From contig NZ_AP024714.1 in NCBI RefSeq assembly GCF_033126985.1, positions 372,001 to 436,000 on the forward strand: DNA of 64,000 bases, given 5' to 3'. Shown here in pieces: positions 49,635 to 58,405 of this stretch. Origin of the DNA: Methylomarinovum caldicuralii (GTDB lineage Bacteria > Pseudomonadota > Gammaproteobacteria > Methylococcales > Methylothermaceae). The position numbers and the translations under genes were made by a program. Below the pieces are notes generated by a model, which saw only the letters and a list, made by a program, of their open reading frames with translations, had not been told where the DNA came from and ran no database searches. The stretch's first letter is position 1; each line of letters opens with the position of its first letter.

Positions 49635-50211
49635 AACGGACGATCTCACGGAAGGTTTCCTGGGGCGGCGGCATCCGCTCCAGCTCCGGGAAGCGCCGGC
49701 GCCGGTACAGATATTCGCCGCCGACCAAAAGTCCCGTCGCCAGCCAGATACCGATGCCGTGAAACCCGGCCCAGACCTTGGGGCTTGCCAGCAGGGTCAG
49801 GATCGCGGAAACCAGGGCGGCGGCGACGAAAAAACCGGTCCAGACCTGGGTCAGGCGGCTCAGGTAGGCCAGCAGATACGGCGGAATGACGGCGAACTGG
49901 AGCCGCACCATGCGCTCTATCAGCGGCGGCGGCCGCCACAGGGTGCGGCCGAACAGCCAGGCCAGGAGGAGAAAGGTCACCGCCGGCACCCAGCGCACCA
50001 CCGCCGCCCCCTGCCACCAGGCGCCGGCGGCCAGGGCGGCGGCCAAGCCCAGCCACAGCAGCCGCCAAGCGCGGCGGGGTTCACGCACCGCCCGCACCCC
50101 CAGCCAGGCCGCCAGCATCCAGGGCAACAAGCTGCGTCCGCCGGGCCACGAGGCTGCGAACACCCCGGTCAGGAACAGGACGGCGACGGTGGGCGGCAGC
50201 TGGGGTTTCAT
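49609..50211 (-). CDS. Polytopic membrane protein, paralogue of the one at 19699
   Basis: A 200-residue protein with about six hydrophobic segments. WRPPPLIERMVRLQFAVIPP followed by YLLAYLSRLTQVWTGFFVAA has the same layout as the COG4648-like protein at 19699 (ERLARLLDPDLPP then VTWVWCLFFAVN). It overlaps the ACP by ATGA. Two copies in two half-clusters support a common origin of the two halves. Confidence 0.75.
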   Translation of the reverse strand: MKPQLPPTVAVLFLTGVFAASWPGGRSLLPWMLAAWLGVRAVREPRRAWRLLWLGLAAALAAGAWWQGAAVVRWVPAVTFLLLAWLFGRTLWRPPPLIERMVRLQFAVIPPYLLAYLSRLTQVWTGFFVAAALVSAILTLLASPKVWAGFHGIGIWLATGLLVGGEYLYRRRRFPELERMPPPQETFREIVRYGKAFWLD

Positions 50212-50474
50212 CGCTGGCGGTGGGCAGCGACGAAGTCGGCCAGGGAAACGAGGGAGGCGAAAATCTGCGGGTTGCGCTTGTCGTCGGAGGTGATCTTGAT
50301 GCCGTAGCGGCGGTCCAGCATCACGCCGATCTCCAGGGCGTCGATGGAATCGAGCCAGAGGCCATCGCCGAACAGGGGGGCTTCGGGGTCGATGTCGTCG
50401 GGGGTCACATCCTCCAGATGCAACCCCTCGATCAGCATGGATTTGAGTTCGTCGATCAGTGCAGTTTCGGCCAT
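50208..50474 (-). CDS. Acyl carrier protein (ApeE/F-like)
   Basis: An 88-residue ACP with the phosphopantetheine site DSIDALEI in GDGLWLDSIDALEIGVMLDR. The start is the ATG at 50474; an upstream TTG (50489) overlaps the lipoprotein gene. The Trp-Leu just before the site is typical of APE carriers. It is the second polyketide ACP of the cluster. Confidence 0.92.
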   Translation of the reverse strand: MAETALIDELKSMLIEGLHLEDVTPDDIDPEAPLFGDGLWLDSIDALEIGVMLDRRYGIKITSDDKRNPQIFASLVSLADFVAAHRQR

Positions 50475-50485
50475 GGACGTTTCCG

Positions 50486-51055
50486 TCAATTGATGATGGC
50501 CACTACCTTACCATTGCGGAAGCGGACGATGAAGGTGTCGAAGCGCGAGGACCAGTAGCGCCACTCATCCAGGTCCAGGGTCGGAGTCGCCGTGACCGGC
50601 GGATAGCCGATGGCCGCGATCACCGCCTGCTTGCGCATCCCCACCGCCACTTTGCCGGCCTTGATGAGCTTGCGCTCCTTGGGGGTGAACCGGTGCAGGT
50701 TCACCGGCCGGCGCGCCAGCATCTTGTGGAACGCATGTTCGACGGTGTCGCCGGTGTGTTTCTGGACGTTCTCGATCTCGATCACCGGGCCGGAGGGCAG
50801 CACCCGGATCTGAAAGCCCTTGCGCCCCCAGCTCACCAGCTCCACCTCGGTGTTGATCGGCACCAGCAGGCCGCGGCGGTAGTTGGTGGTACGGTGGCGG
50901 TTCTTCTCGTACTGGAAGGAATACTGGGTGTAGAAGTGATCGCCGATGGCCACGCCGGCGGGCAGATTGGCCTCGTTCCCCTTGAAGGCCTTGGGGCAGC
51001 CGCTCAGGCCGGTCAGCATCAGCAGCAACCACAACCACAATCCGAACTTACGCAT
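50486..51055 (-). CDS. Lipoprotein of polyene cluster with BamE-like C-terminus (ApeN-like)
   Basis: A 189-residue lipoprotein (lipobox LSGC, about Cys20). Residues about 130-189 have a SmpA/BamE-type pattern (IKAGKVAVGMRKQAVIAAIG then EWRYWSSRF). It is the first gene of the minus-strand operon ending at 43294. It is probably an outer-membrane factor for placing the polyene lipid. Confidence 0.8.
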   Translation of the reverse strand: MRKFGLWLWLLLMLTGLSGCPKAFKGNEANLPAGVAIGDHFYTQYSFQYEKNRHRTTNYRRGLLVPINTEVELVSWGRKGFQIRVLPSGPVIEIENVQKHTGDTVEHAFHKMLARRPVNLHRFTPKERKLIKAGKVAVGMRKQAVIAAIGYPPVTATPTLDLDEWRYWSSRFDTFIVRFRNGKVVAIIN

Positions 51056-51115
51056 GGTATCCCCCTGTCTTGTACATGGCGTCGGTGAATCAATCTAGCA
51101 CAAAGCGGAGCGAGA

Positions 51116-51121
51116 TATAAT
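51116..51121 (+). promoter_or_regulatory. Candidate -10 element of the RNA methyltransferase gene
   Basis: A perfect TATAAT lies 34 bp before the start at 51156, in the 100-bp gap between two divergent units. No good -35 hexamer is seen at 16-18 bp, so only the -10 call is supported. Confidence 0.4.
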
Positions 51122-51155
51122 TCCGTGTCCTCGATACGCCCATCCTTCAATCGCC

Positions 51156-52550
51156 ATGCCCTTGCAGCGCTACCGCCCCCTGATCGACGACTGGGACGCC
51201 TTCGCCGCCGCCCTGGCCCGGCCCCTGCCCCGGGTGCTGTGGGCCAACCCGCTGCGCCTCGACGCCGCCGCCCTGGCCGGGTTGCTACGGGAGGAGGGGC
51301 TGGCGCCGCAACCTGTCGCCTGGTATCCGGGCGCGCTGCGGCTGCCGGCGGGGACGCCGGTGGGCGGGCGCTGGTGGTATTTCGCCGGTCTGACTCACGC
51401 CCAGGAGGAGGCTTCTCTGCTACCGGTCCGGCTCCTCGACCCTCTGCCGGGGGAGCGCATTCTCGACCTGTGCGCCGCCCCCGGCGGCAAAACCGCCCAG
51501 ATCGCCATGATCCTCCACGGGCGCGGCACGGTGGTGGCCAACGACGTAATCCTGGGGCGGATGCGGCCGCTGCGGGCCAATCTGGAGCGTCTCGGCCTCC
51601 TCAACGTCAGCCTGACCCTGCGTGACGGGGCCGGTTATCCCAACGCCGCCGGGGCCTTCGACCGCATCCTGGTGGACGCGCCCTGCTCCTGCGAGGGCAC
51701 CCTGCGCCGCCACGATCCCCTGGAACGTTACGGCGCCGAGGTGTCGTCCCGTTACGCCCGCCTGCAGCAGGCCCTGCTGCGACGCGCCATCGCCCTGTGC
51801 CGCCCCGGCGGGCGCATCGTCTATTCCACCTGCACCTTCGCCCCGGAGGAGAACGAAGCAGTGATCGACGCGGTGCTGCGCCAGAGCGATGGAGTGGTGC
51901 GGGTGGTGCCGCAGGCGGTGGCCGGTCTGCGTACCGCCCCGGGCGTCTCCCGTTGGAACGGGCAACGTTTCGACCCCCAGGTGGACCACTGCCTGCGCCT
52001 GTGGCCCCACCACAACGACACCGGCGGTTTCTTCGCCGCGGTGCTGGAAAAGGCGCCCGACGCGGAAGCCCCCCGGGCCGCCCCCGCCCACCCGCCGCAG
52101 CTGGCGGCGCCCGAATTGGAAACCTGGCTGCGCTGCCACCACGACCTGCCCCCGGACTGTATGGAAGACTGGCTGCCCTGCCGTCACAGCAGCCGCGGCA
52201 TCCACGTGGTCCAGCGCGACCACCGGCCGCCGGCACGGCCCGAGCCGGAGGTGATGGGGGTGGAGGTACTCAAGACCGCCACCCGTCCACCCAAGGTCAC
52301 CACCGCCGGCGCGCTGCTGCTGGCGCCGCAGGCGCAGGCCAACGTGGTCGATCTCGAGACGGCGCAGCTGCCCGCCTACTTCGGCCGCGGGACCTTCGCG
52401 GTGGCCGCCGCCCAGGCCCACCGCTGCCGCCGCGGTTTCGTCATCGTCCGCCACCGCGGCTTCGGTTTGGGCAGCGGTTGGTACGATCCGGGCGCCGCCA
52501 CCCTGCAGAGCCTGTTTCCCAAGCGCGCCCCCGGCCGGGTGGTACCGTGA
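51156..52550 (+). CDS. RNA cytosine-C5 methyltransferase (NOL1/NOP2/Sun, RsmF-like)
   Basis: A 464-residue SAM-dependent enzyme. Motifs: DLCAAPGGKTAQIA (SAM binding), VDAPCSCEGTLRR and IVYSTCTFAPEENE, the two Cys of the RNA m5C methyltransferase mechanism. A C-terminal part (about 300-464) with GFFAAVLEK and a PUA-like end matches RsmF/YebU layout. It modifies 16S rRNA in relatives. It overlaps the next gene as GTGA. Confidence 0.9.
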   Translation: MPLQRYRPLIDDWDAFAAALARPLPRVLWANPLRLDAAALAGLLREEGLAPQPVAWYPGALRLPAGTPVGGRWWYFAGLTHAQEEASLLPVRLLDPLPGERILDLCAAPGGKTAQIAMILHGRGTVVANDVILGRMRPLRANLERLGLLNVSLTLRDGAGYPNAAGAFDRILVDAPCSCEGTLRRHDPLERYGAEVSSRYARLQQALLRRAIALCRPGGRIVYSTCTFAPEENEAVIDAVLRQSDGVVRVVPQAVAGLRTAPGVSRWNGQRFDPQVDHCLRLWPHHNDTGGFFAAVLEKAPDAEAPRAAPAHPPQLAAPELETWLRCHHDLPPDCMEDWLPCRHSSRGIHVVQRDHRPPARPEPEVMGVEVLKTATRPPKVTTAGALLLAPQAQANVVDLETAQLPAYFGRGTFAVAAAQAHRCRRGFVIVRHRGFGLGSGWYDPGAATLQSLFPKRAPGRVVP

Positions 52551-53290
52551 TCCCCGGCATCGGCACCGCCTTGGCACTCATCGCCCTCTACGCCGTCGGG
52601 GTGCAGATCGCCAGCGCGGTGATCGCCGCCCTGCTGGGCTCTCTGTGGTTCTGGCGCAGCCTGCTGCTGGGGGAAACCGTGTTGCTGGCCTGGCTGGCGC
52701 CGTTCCTGCGCCGCTACGATCTGCACGCCCTGGGATTGCGGCCGGTGGGCTGGCGGGAAGGAGTGGTCGTGGTGCTGTGGTTCCAGGCCATCGCCATCGC
52801 CATGGATGCAGTGGTGCTGTGGCTGGCGCCGGCAGCGCTGGTGCGAAGCTATCTGGCCAGCTTCCATCCCGCCGGTCTCTGGGAATGGCTGGCGCTGGGG
52901 ACGGTGGCGGTGATCCTGGCCCCGACCCTGGAGGAACTGCTGTTCCGGGGCGTGTTGCTGGCGGCGCTGCGGCGGCATTTCCATCTGCCGACGGCGGTGC
53001 TGGGCAGCGCGGTGCTGTTCGCCCTGGTGCACATCAAACCGGTGCAGATCGTGGCCGCCCTGCCCCTGGGCTGGATGCTGGCCCACTACGTCGCCCGCGG
53101 CGGCAGCCTGTACGTCACCATCGCCGCCCACATGGCCGGTAACGGCCTGTCGCTGCTGGGGCTGCTGCTGCCCGGGGTGCCGTGGATATCGGCCAGCTGG
53201 CGTCCCAGCGACACCGAGGGGCTGCTGGCCCTGGGCTGCGCGGCGGTGCTGTTGACGGCCTTTGCCAGAAGGCCGCTGCCTAACGGCTAA
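52547..53290 (+). CDS. CPBP-family intramembrane metalloprotease
   Basis: A 247-residue membrane protein; the GTG start overlaps the methyltransferase stop. Motifs: EELLFRG (EExxxR), ALVHIKPVQ (His) and AAHMAGN (His/Asn), as in CAAX-protease/bacteriocin-processing proteins. Eight or so helices. The substrate is unknown. Confidence 0.88.
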   Translation: MIPGIGTALALIALYAVGVQIASAVIAALLGSLWFWRSLLLGETVLLAWLAPFLRRYDLHALGLRPVGWREGVVVVLWFQAIAIAMDAVVLWLAPAALVRSYLASFHPAGLWEWLALGTVAVILAPTLEELLFRGVLLAALRRHFHLPTAVLGSAVLFALVHIKPVQIVAALPLGWMLAHYVARGGSLYVTIAAHMAGNGLSLLGLLLPGVPWISASWRPSDTEGLLALGCAAVLLTAFARRPLPNG

Positions 53291-53338
53291 GCTCATGATT
53301 TAAGACGATTTTCCCCTGGCCCCGGGCGGCACCCCGCC

Positions 53339-53368
53339 TTGACAAGCCGCTTGCCGAACGGGTAACGT
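53339..53368 (+). promoter_or_regulatory. Candidate sigma-70 promoter for the PfkB-type gene
   Basis: A perfect TTGACA (53339-53344) is followed after 18 bp by TAACGT (53363-53368), about 50 bp before the start at 53417. It lies in the 126-bp gap after the CPBP gene. The -35 match is strong; the -10 is weak. Confidence 0.5.
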
Positions 53369-53416
53369 TATCCGACTGATCTCCAGCCTTTTCACTGAAT
53401 TTCAGGTAAGTATCCG

Positions 53417-55003
53417 ATGACCGAGCAGAACGCCTCCGCCACGCCGTTGACCGCTGACATTCCGCAAAGCCTGAGCCACGTCGTCAAGCGTGAGCTCGAT
53501 GACTGCGACGTGGTTTCCACCTCGATCGAATGCGGCACGGTGGAGGACATTCGCATCGAAGTGCCGGATACGGTGTTCCGCGACGCCGAACAGAAGGTCA
53601 ACACCACCCGTTCGCCCAGCATCCAGGAGAAGATCGCCCAAGGCATCCCCAAACTGCCGGCGCGATCCATCGACATCGTCGAGCAGGGCGGCCGGATCCT
53701 GCTGACGGTGACGAGCGACGACGACCGCCCGGTGACCCTGAACTTCAGCTTTCCAAAGGGAGAAACCGAGATTCACCGCGGCCTCGGCGGGGGCGCCTTC
53801 AACACCACGGTGGACAGCGCCATCATCAACCTGGCCCTGTGCCGGGCCCTGGGGCTGCCGGAGCAGAATCTTCCCAAGGCCCACCTTTACCTGACCCTGC
53901 CGGAGGACCAGGCCGATCAGGTGCGCAAACAGGCCGAACCGTTTCCCAATCTGGACATCATCTGGGTGGACGGCAAACCGCGCCGCTCGGTGTTCATCAA
54001 GAATAAGGACAGCGGCGAGGAAATCTACTTCAGCACCCCCTACGGGGAGATCAACCCCAAACGGCCGATTCCGTCGATGCGCACCCCGCGCTTCCTGCTA
54101 CTCCACAACCAGCCGGACGACCGCATCTTCTGGGACGTGGCGGTGCGGGTCCGCAACGATCTCAAGGACCATTCGGTGGTCTGGAGCGTCGGCTCCAACC
54201 AGATCCGCGACGGCATCGACCCCTACGCCTCCCCCATCGGGGTGTGCGAGACCATGACCCTGAACCTGGGGGAAGCCCTGGCCTGGATCCGCAAATCCAG
54301 CTCCAGCTACATCCGTGACGACGACGTCCTGCTGCGCTACCTAGAGGAATACCACAATGGCGAGCCGACCAAGTCGGGCGCGGGCCGGGTCAGTTTCGTG
54401 CGCCTGTTCGGGATCTTCAAGACCGAGCTGCAGCAGAAGGAAAAGACCCTGGTGCTGCCGGAGGATCCGATCAAGCGCCGCATCGTCGCCCAGCGCTGCG
54501 CTGACATTCTCCACCGCTTCGGGGTCAAGGAGAGCGTGTTCATCACCGACGGCGGCAACCCCACCATCGCCAGCTTCAAGTACGAGGACAAGAAGGAGGG
54601 GGTGCGCAAGAAGGTCCAGTATTACATCCCCATCATCGACAAGGAAACCGGCGAGCGCATTGACCGGATCATCCAGGAGGCCGGCTGCGACATCAGCCAC
54701 AAGGACGCCACCGGCTGCGGCGATTCCTACACCGCCACCGTGCTGGCCCTGAAGCAGATCACCGGCAACCACATCTATCCCACCACCATCGCCATCCTCG
54801 CCAACCACATTGCGCGGCTGGTCTATGCCCTGCCCTTCTCCAACCTGATGGAGATCGAGGCCTATTGCCCCGGCGTCACCGAGAAGGTTCTGAGGCTGGC
54901 GCTGGAAAATCTCGACGAGCTCAACGCCCGCTGCTGCGCCAACAACAAGCTGGAACTGCTGCAGTCCCAGGCGCGTTCGCTCATCTTCCAGGTGCTGCGC
55001 TGA
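53417..55003 (+). CDS. PfkB-family carbohydrate kinase-like protein
   Basis: A 528-residue protein, longer than typical ribokinase-family enzymes (about 310). The anion-hole motif KDATGCGDSYTATVLALKQ at about residues 428-446 holds the catalytic Asp. Upstream GLGGGAFNTTVDSAIINLAL resembles the sugar-binding GG of the family. The N-terminal 100 residues are extra. The substrate cannot be assigned. It converges with the kinase at 54981 (23-bp overlap). Confidence 0.8.
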   Translation: MTEQNASATPLTADIPQSLSHVVKRELDDCDVVSTSIECGTVEDIRIEVPDTVFRDAEQKVNTTRSPSIQEKIAQGIPKLPARSIDIVEQGGRILLTVTSDDDRPVTLNFSFPKGETEIHRGLGGGAFNTTVDSAIINLALCRALGLPEQNLPKAHLYLTLPEDQADQVRKQAEPFPNLDIIWVDGKPRRSVFIKNKDSGEEIYFSTPYGEINPKRPIPSMRTPRFLLLHNQPDDRIFWDVAVRVRNDLKDHSVVWSVGSNQIRDGIDPYASPIGVCETMTLNLGEALAWIRKSSSSYIRDDDVLLRYLEEYHNGEPTKSGAGRVSFVRLFGIFKTELQQKEKTLVLPEDPIKRRIVAQRCADILHRFGVKESVFITDGGNPTIASFKYEDKKEGVRKKVQYYIPIIDKETGERIDRIIQEAGCDISHKDATGCGDSYTATVLALKQITGNHIYPTTIAILANHIARLVYALPFSNLMEIEAYCPGVTEKVLRLALENLDELNARCCANNKLELLQSQARSLIFQVLR

Positions 55004-56003
55004 GCCGGCGCCATTCCCGCGCCAATTCCCCGCCCTGGCGCTCGATGGCCGCCGTCAGGGCGAACTGCCCGCGGGCCCGCTCCAGATTCTCCCCGCGGTA
55101 ATTCACCTTGAAATAACGGTCACCGGCCAGGTGATCGATCAGAAACCGCACCCCCAGCTCGAACGGCAGGCGCCAGACCGCCTCCGGCACCCAATCGCGT
55201 TCGGCACGCGTCAGCACCGGCCGGACCTCCCGCCACCAGGACCCCAGCAGAGCCAGCGCCCGCTCGAGACGGAAACGGCCGCCGGCGCCACAGGCGGAGC
55301 GCACGCAATCGCCCACGTCCCACAGCCACAGGCCGGGTTTGAGGGTGTCCGGATCGATCCAGGCCAAAGGCGTGCGGGAGCGGGGATCGAACAGCACGTT
55401 GTCGAGCTTGGGATCGCCGTGGATCACCCGCCGGGGCGAGCCGGTCTCCTCCAGGGCCAAGGCCCGGGCCCGGCGGGCTTCGATGAATTCGATCAGGGAG
55501 GCGGTTTCCGCATCGACGGGGCCGTCGGTCAGCTGCCGGTCAAACTGGGAAAGGTAATGGGCCATTTCGTGAAATCCCGGCAAGGTGTCGTGGAGGCGGC
55601 CGGGATCGAGATCGGCCAGCCCCCGGTGCAACTTCCCCAGGCTGCGGCCGAGGGCGGCGGCGTCATGAAGATCCCGCAGCGCGGTCAGGGTGATGCCGGG
55701 GAGGTGTTCGAGCAAACGCCAGGCGTGGCCGTCTGCGACCACCAGATCGCCGCCGTCCACGGGCGGGATCGGCTGCGGCAGGCGGATCGGGGCGGCGGCC
55801 AGATGGCGGGAGACGATGCGGAGATTGGCCATGATCCGATCAGGCCGGGGAAAGACGGCACCGTTGAGACGCTGCAGCACACCCCGCGCCTCGGTGGTGA
55901 CCAGCCGCCAGGTGTCGTTGATCAGCCCCCGCCCCAGAGGCTCGACGGCGACGACGCGCCCCGGCAGGGCGAAACGGGCGGCGACGGCGGCCGGATCGGT
56001 CAT
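54981..56003 (-). CDS. Aminoglycoside phosphotransferase-fold kinase
   Basis: A 340-residue protein: IHGDPKLDNVLFD (catalytic loop HGDxxxxN) and WIDPDTLKPG (metal-binding Asp) of the APH/choline-kinase fold. GLINDTWRLVTTE is the nucleotide-binding strand. This family (NahK-like in layout) acts on sugars or small alcohols. It overlaps the Smr gene by ATGA. Confidence 0.85.
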   Translation of the reverse strand: MTDPAAVAARFALPGRVVAVEPLGRGLINDTWRLVTTEARGVLQRLNGAVFPRPDRIMANLRIVSRHLAAAPIRLPQPIPPVDGGDLVVADGHAWRLLEHLPGITLTALRDLHDAAALGRSLGKLHRGLADLDPGRLHDTLPGFHEMAHYLSQFDRQLTDGPVDAETASLIEFIEARRARALALEETGSPRRVIHGDPKLDNVLFDPRSRTPLAWIDPDTLKPGLWLWDVGDCVRSACGAGGRFRLERALALLGSWWREVRPVLTRAERDWVPEAVWRLPFELGVRFLIDHLAGDRYFKVNYRGENLERARGQFALTAAIERQGGELAREWRRLSAAPGR

Positions 56004-56572
56004 CGCTCCGCCAGCTGATAGCGGCGGCGGTTGCGTTCCTTCTCCAGCTCGCTTTTCCTCAGCAGCACGTAGAGCGCGCCGCTGCCGCCATGATGACGGG
56101 AGGCGCTGTGGAACGCCATCACCTCCGGCAGCAGCGGCAGCCACCGCAGCAGGCAACCCTTGAGCAGGCCGGGCGATTGCGGCGTCCCCTTGCCGTGGAT
56201 GATGAGGGCGCAGCGCACCGACTGCTGCAGGCACGTCTGGACGAAGTGATAAACTTCGCGCCGGGCCTGCTCGACCGTCATGGCGTGCAGGTCCAGCAGC
56301 GCCTCGACCGGATATTCGCCGCGCCGCAGCTTGCGAAACACCCCGTCCTGCAGCCCCGGCCGGCGGTACTCCAGAATCGCGTGCGGCGGCAACGGCTCGA
56401 TGAAGCTGGTGGGCAGGAAGTTGGGATCGTCCAGCTGCCGCCTGGCCGCCTCCCGCCGGTAGTCCTGTCCCGGGGTCGGGCGGGCGGCGCGCCGCAGCGG
56501 CACCTTGTCACAACGAAGCGGCCGGGCGTCGGCCATCGCTGCCCGGAACAGCTCGTCTTCCTCATCCGTCAT
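56000..56572 (-). CDS. Smr-domain protein
   Basis: A 190-residue protein; the start at 56572 lies within the 3' end of the hydrolase gene. The Smr domain is about residues 95-175: LDLHAMTVEQARREVYHFVQ, LIIHGKGTPQSPGLLKG and GGSGALYVLLR (LDxH, HGxG). Smr proteins are endonucleases acting on nucleic acid; SmrA/SmrB in E. coli are relatives, SmrB acting on stalled ribosomes. Confidence 0.9.
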   Translation of the reverse strand: MTDEEDELFRAAMADARPLRCDKVPLRRAARPTPGQDYRREAARRQLDDPNFLPTSFIEPLPPHAILEYRRPGLQDGVFRKLRRGEYPVEALLDLHAMTVEQARREVYHFVQTCLQQSVRCALIIHGKGTPQSPGLLKGCLLRWLPLLPEVMAFHSASRHHGGSGALYVLLRKSELEKERNRRRYQLAER

Positions 56573-57335
56573 CACCCACCTCCTGTTCCGGCCCCACTTG
56601 CTGCAGCCAGCCGTAGATGCGCTCCACCAGCCACGCCTCCCGGCCCCGGTAACCGTGCCCGCTTCCGCTGATGCGCCACTGGCGGAAACCGTCCAGATCC
56701 TTGAACAGCAACCGGCGGCGCGGCGCACTGCGCAGCACTGCGCGGTCATCACGTTCGCCGTAAACATCCAGCACCGCCACTGCGGCAGCCCTGCCCCAGG
56801 TTGCCAGTTCATCGTTGTGGGCCGCCGGCCACCAGGGGCTGAGGAGGACGGCGGCGCGCACGCTGTCGTCGCCGCCCTGACCGAGATAGCGCAGGGCCGC
56901 CGTGGCGCCGAAGCCGTGCCCTACCAGGGCGATGCTGGTGTACCCGGCCGCCTTCATGCGCACCACCGCCGCAGCGACCCGGGCCGCCGCCTGGGGCAGA
57001 AGATCCCAGTATTCCTGCGGTTCGGCCTCGGCCTCCAGGACCGGCAGCTGCAGGCTCAGGGTGCTCCAGCCGTGGGGGGGCAGTCCCCGCCGCAGCGCCC
57101 GCAACACACCGGCATCGGCACGCGCACCGGCCTCGGGCAGCAGAATCGCCACCCCCTTCCTCTCCCGGGTGGCGGCCTCGTCGAGAATGGCCTGAAACGG
57201 CCCCGTCGGCGTGGTCAGGGTCAACGCCCTGGCGCCGCCGTCCAGATGCAGCCCTTCCAGCAGCCGGGATTCTTCCAGGGCGTTGCCGCCGGCCCAGGCC
57301 ACGCCCAGCCATCCCCAAAGCAGCAGCCAGCGCAT
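56562..57335 (-). CDS. DUF3530 / alpha-beta hydrolase-like secreted protein
   Basis: A 257-residue protein with a signal peptide (about 1-16, ending VAWAGG). ALVGHGFGATAALRYLG has the alpha/beta-hydrolase elbow with Gly-His-Gly in place of G-x-S-x-G, so the Ser nucleophile seems absent. A C-terminal ISGSGHGYRG has the His. The DUF3530 family is of unknown function. It begins 2 nt after the dehydrogenase stop. Confidence 0.8.
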   Translation of the reverse strand: MRWLLLWGWLGVAWAGGNALEESRLLEGLHLDGGARALTLTTPTGPFQAILDEAATRERKGVAILLPEAGARADAGVLRALRRGLPPHGWSTLSLQLPVLEAEAEPQEYWDLLPQAAARVAAAVVRMKAAGYTSIALVGHGFGATAALRYLGQGGDDSVRAAVLLSPWWPAAHNDELATWGRAAAVAVLDVYGERDDRAVLRSAPRRRLLFKDLDGFRQWRISGSGHGYRGREAWLVERIYGWLQQVGPEQEVGDDG

Positions 57336-57337
57336 CG

Positions 57338-58336
57338 TCAGGGCACCAATACCGCTGCGCCCTGGAAACGGCCGTGGCGCAGATCGTCGAGGGCGCGGTT
57401 GGCGTCTTCCAGGGGGTATGGGTGGACCTCGGTATGGATGCGCAGCGTCGCCGCCAGGGCCAGGAATTCCTCGCCGTCGCGGCGGGTCAGGTTGGCCACC
57501 GAGCAGACGCTGCGCTCGCCCCAGAGGATGGAATAGGGGAAAGCCGGAATGTCGCTCATGTGGATGCCGGCGCAGATCACCTGCCCGCCTTTGCGCACCG
57601 CCCGCAGCGCCTGGGGCACCAGGGCGCCCACAGGGGCGTAGAGGATCGCCGCATCCAGCTCCACCGGTGGGAGTTCGGTGCTGTCGCCGGCCCAGACGGC
57701 ACCGAGCTCGCGGGCGAAATGCTGGGCCTCGGTGTCTCCGGGACGGGTGAAGGCGTAAATCTCGCGTCCCTGCTGCAGCGCCACTTGGGCGATGATGTGG
57801 GCGGCGGCCCCGAAACCGTAGAGACCGAGCCGCTGCGCCTCTCCGGCCAGGGCATAGGAACGGTAGCCGATCAGACCGGCGCACAGCAGCGGGGCGGCGT
57901 GGAGATCGTCATAGCGGTCCGGCAGCGGAAAACAGTACCGGGCATCGGCGACCGCGTATTCAGCATAGCCCCCATCCACGGTGTAGCCGGTGAATCCCGG
58001 CCGGTCGCAGAGATTCTCGCGCCCCATGCGGCAGTAACGGCACTGACCGCAGGTGTGGCCCAGCCAGGGAATCCCGACCCGCTGCCCCGGACGGAAGCCC
58101 TCGACCCCCGCGCCCAAGGCATCCACTGCCCCGACCACTTCATGACCGGGAATGACGGGCAGTTTGGGGGCGGGCAGGTCGCCGTCGACCACGTGCAGAT
58201 CGGTGCGGCAGACCCCGCAGGCTTTGACCTTGACCCGGATCTGGCCCAGCCCGGGCACGGGAACCGGCAACTGCCGCAGCTGCAGCGGCTGGCCCGGGCG
58301 TTCCAGCACCATGGCGCGCATCGCGTTGTAGGACAT
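57338..58336 (-). CDS. Zinc-dependent alcohol dehydrogenase
   Basis: A 332-residue MDR enzyme; the start at 58336 has AGGAG upstream. Catalytic zinc ligands: Cys in GVCRTDLH, His in IPGHEVVG. Structural zinc: CGQCRYCRMGRENLC. The cofactor region GLYGFGAAAHII is close to the usual G-x-G-x-x-G. It resembles propanol-preferring AdhP-type enzymes. Confidence 0.92.
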   Translation of the reverse strand: MSYNAMRAMVLERPGQPLQLRQLPVPVPGLGQIRVKVKACGVCRTDLHVVDGDLPAPKLPVIPGHEVVGAVDALGAGVEGFRPGQRVGIPWLGHTCGQCRYCRMGRENLCDRPGFTGYTVDGGYAEYAVADARYCFPLPDRYDDLHAAPLLCAGLIGYRSYALAGEAQRLGLYGFGAAAHIIAQVALQQGREIYAFTRPGDTEAQHFARELGAVWAGDSTELPPVELDAAILYAPVGALVPQALRAVRKGGQVICAGIHMSDIPAFPYSILWGERSVCSVANLTRRDGEEFLALAATLRIHTEVHPYPLEDANRALDDLRHGRFQGAAVLVP

Positions 58337-58405
58337 GGAGGGCTCCTGTAAGATGAGTGACGTTACTCCAATATACAATGTTTTCCGCTCCCGGTTCCCG
58401 CACCC

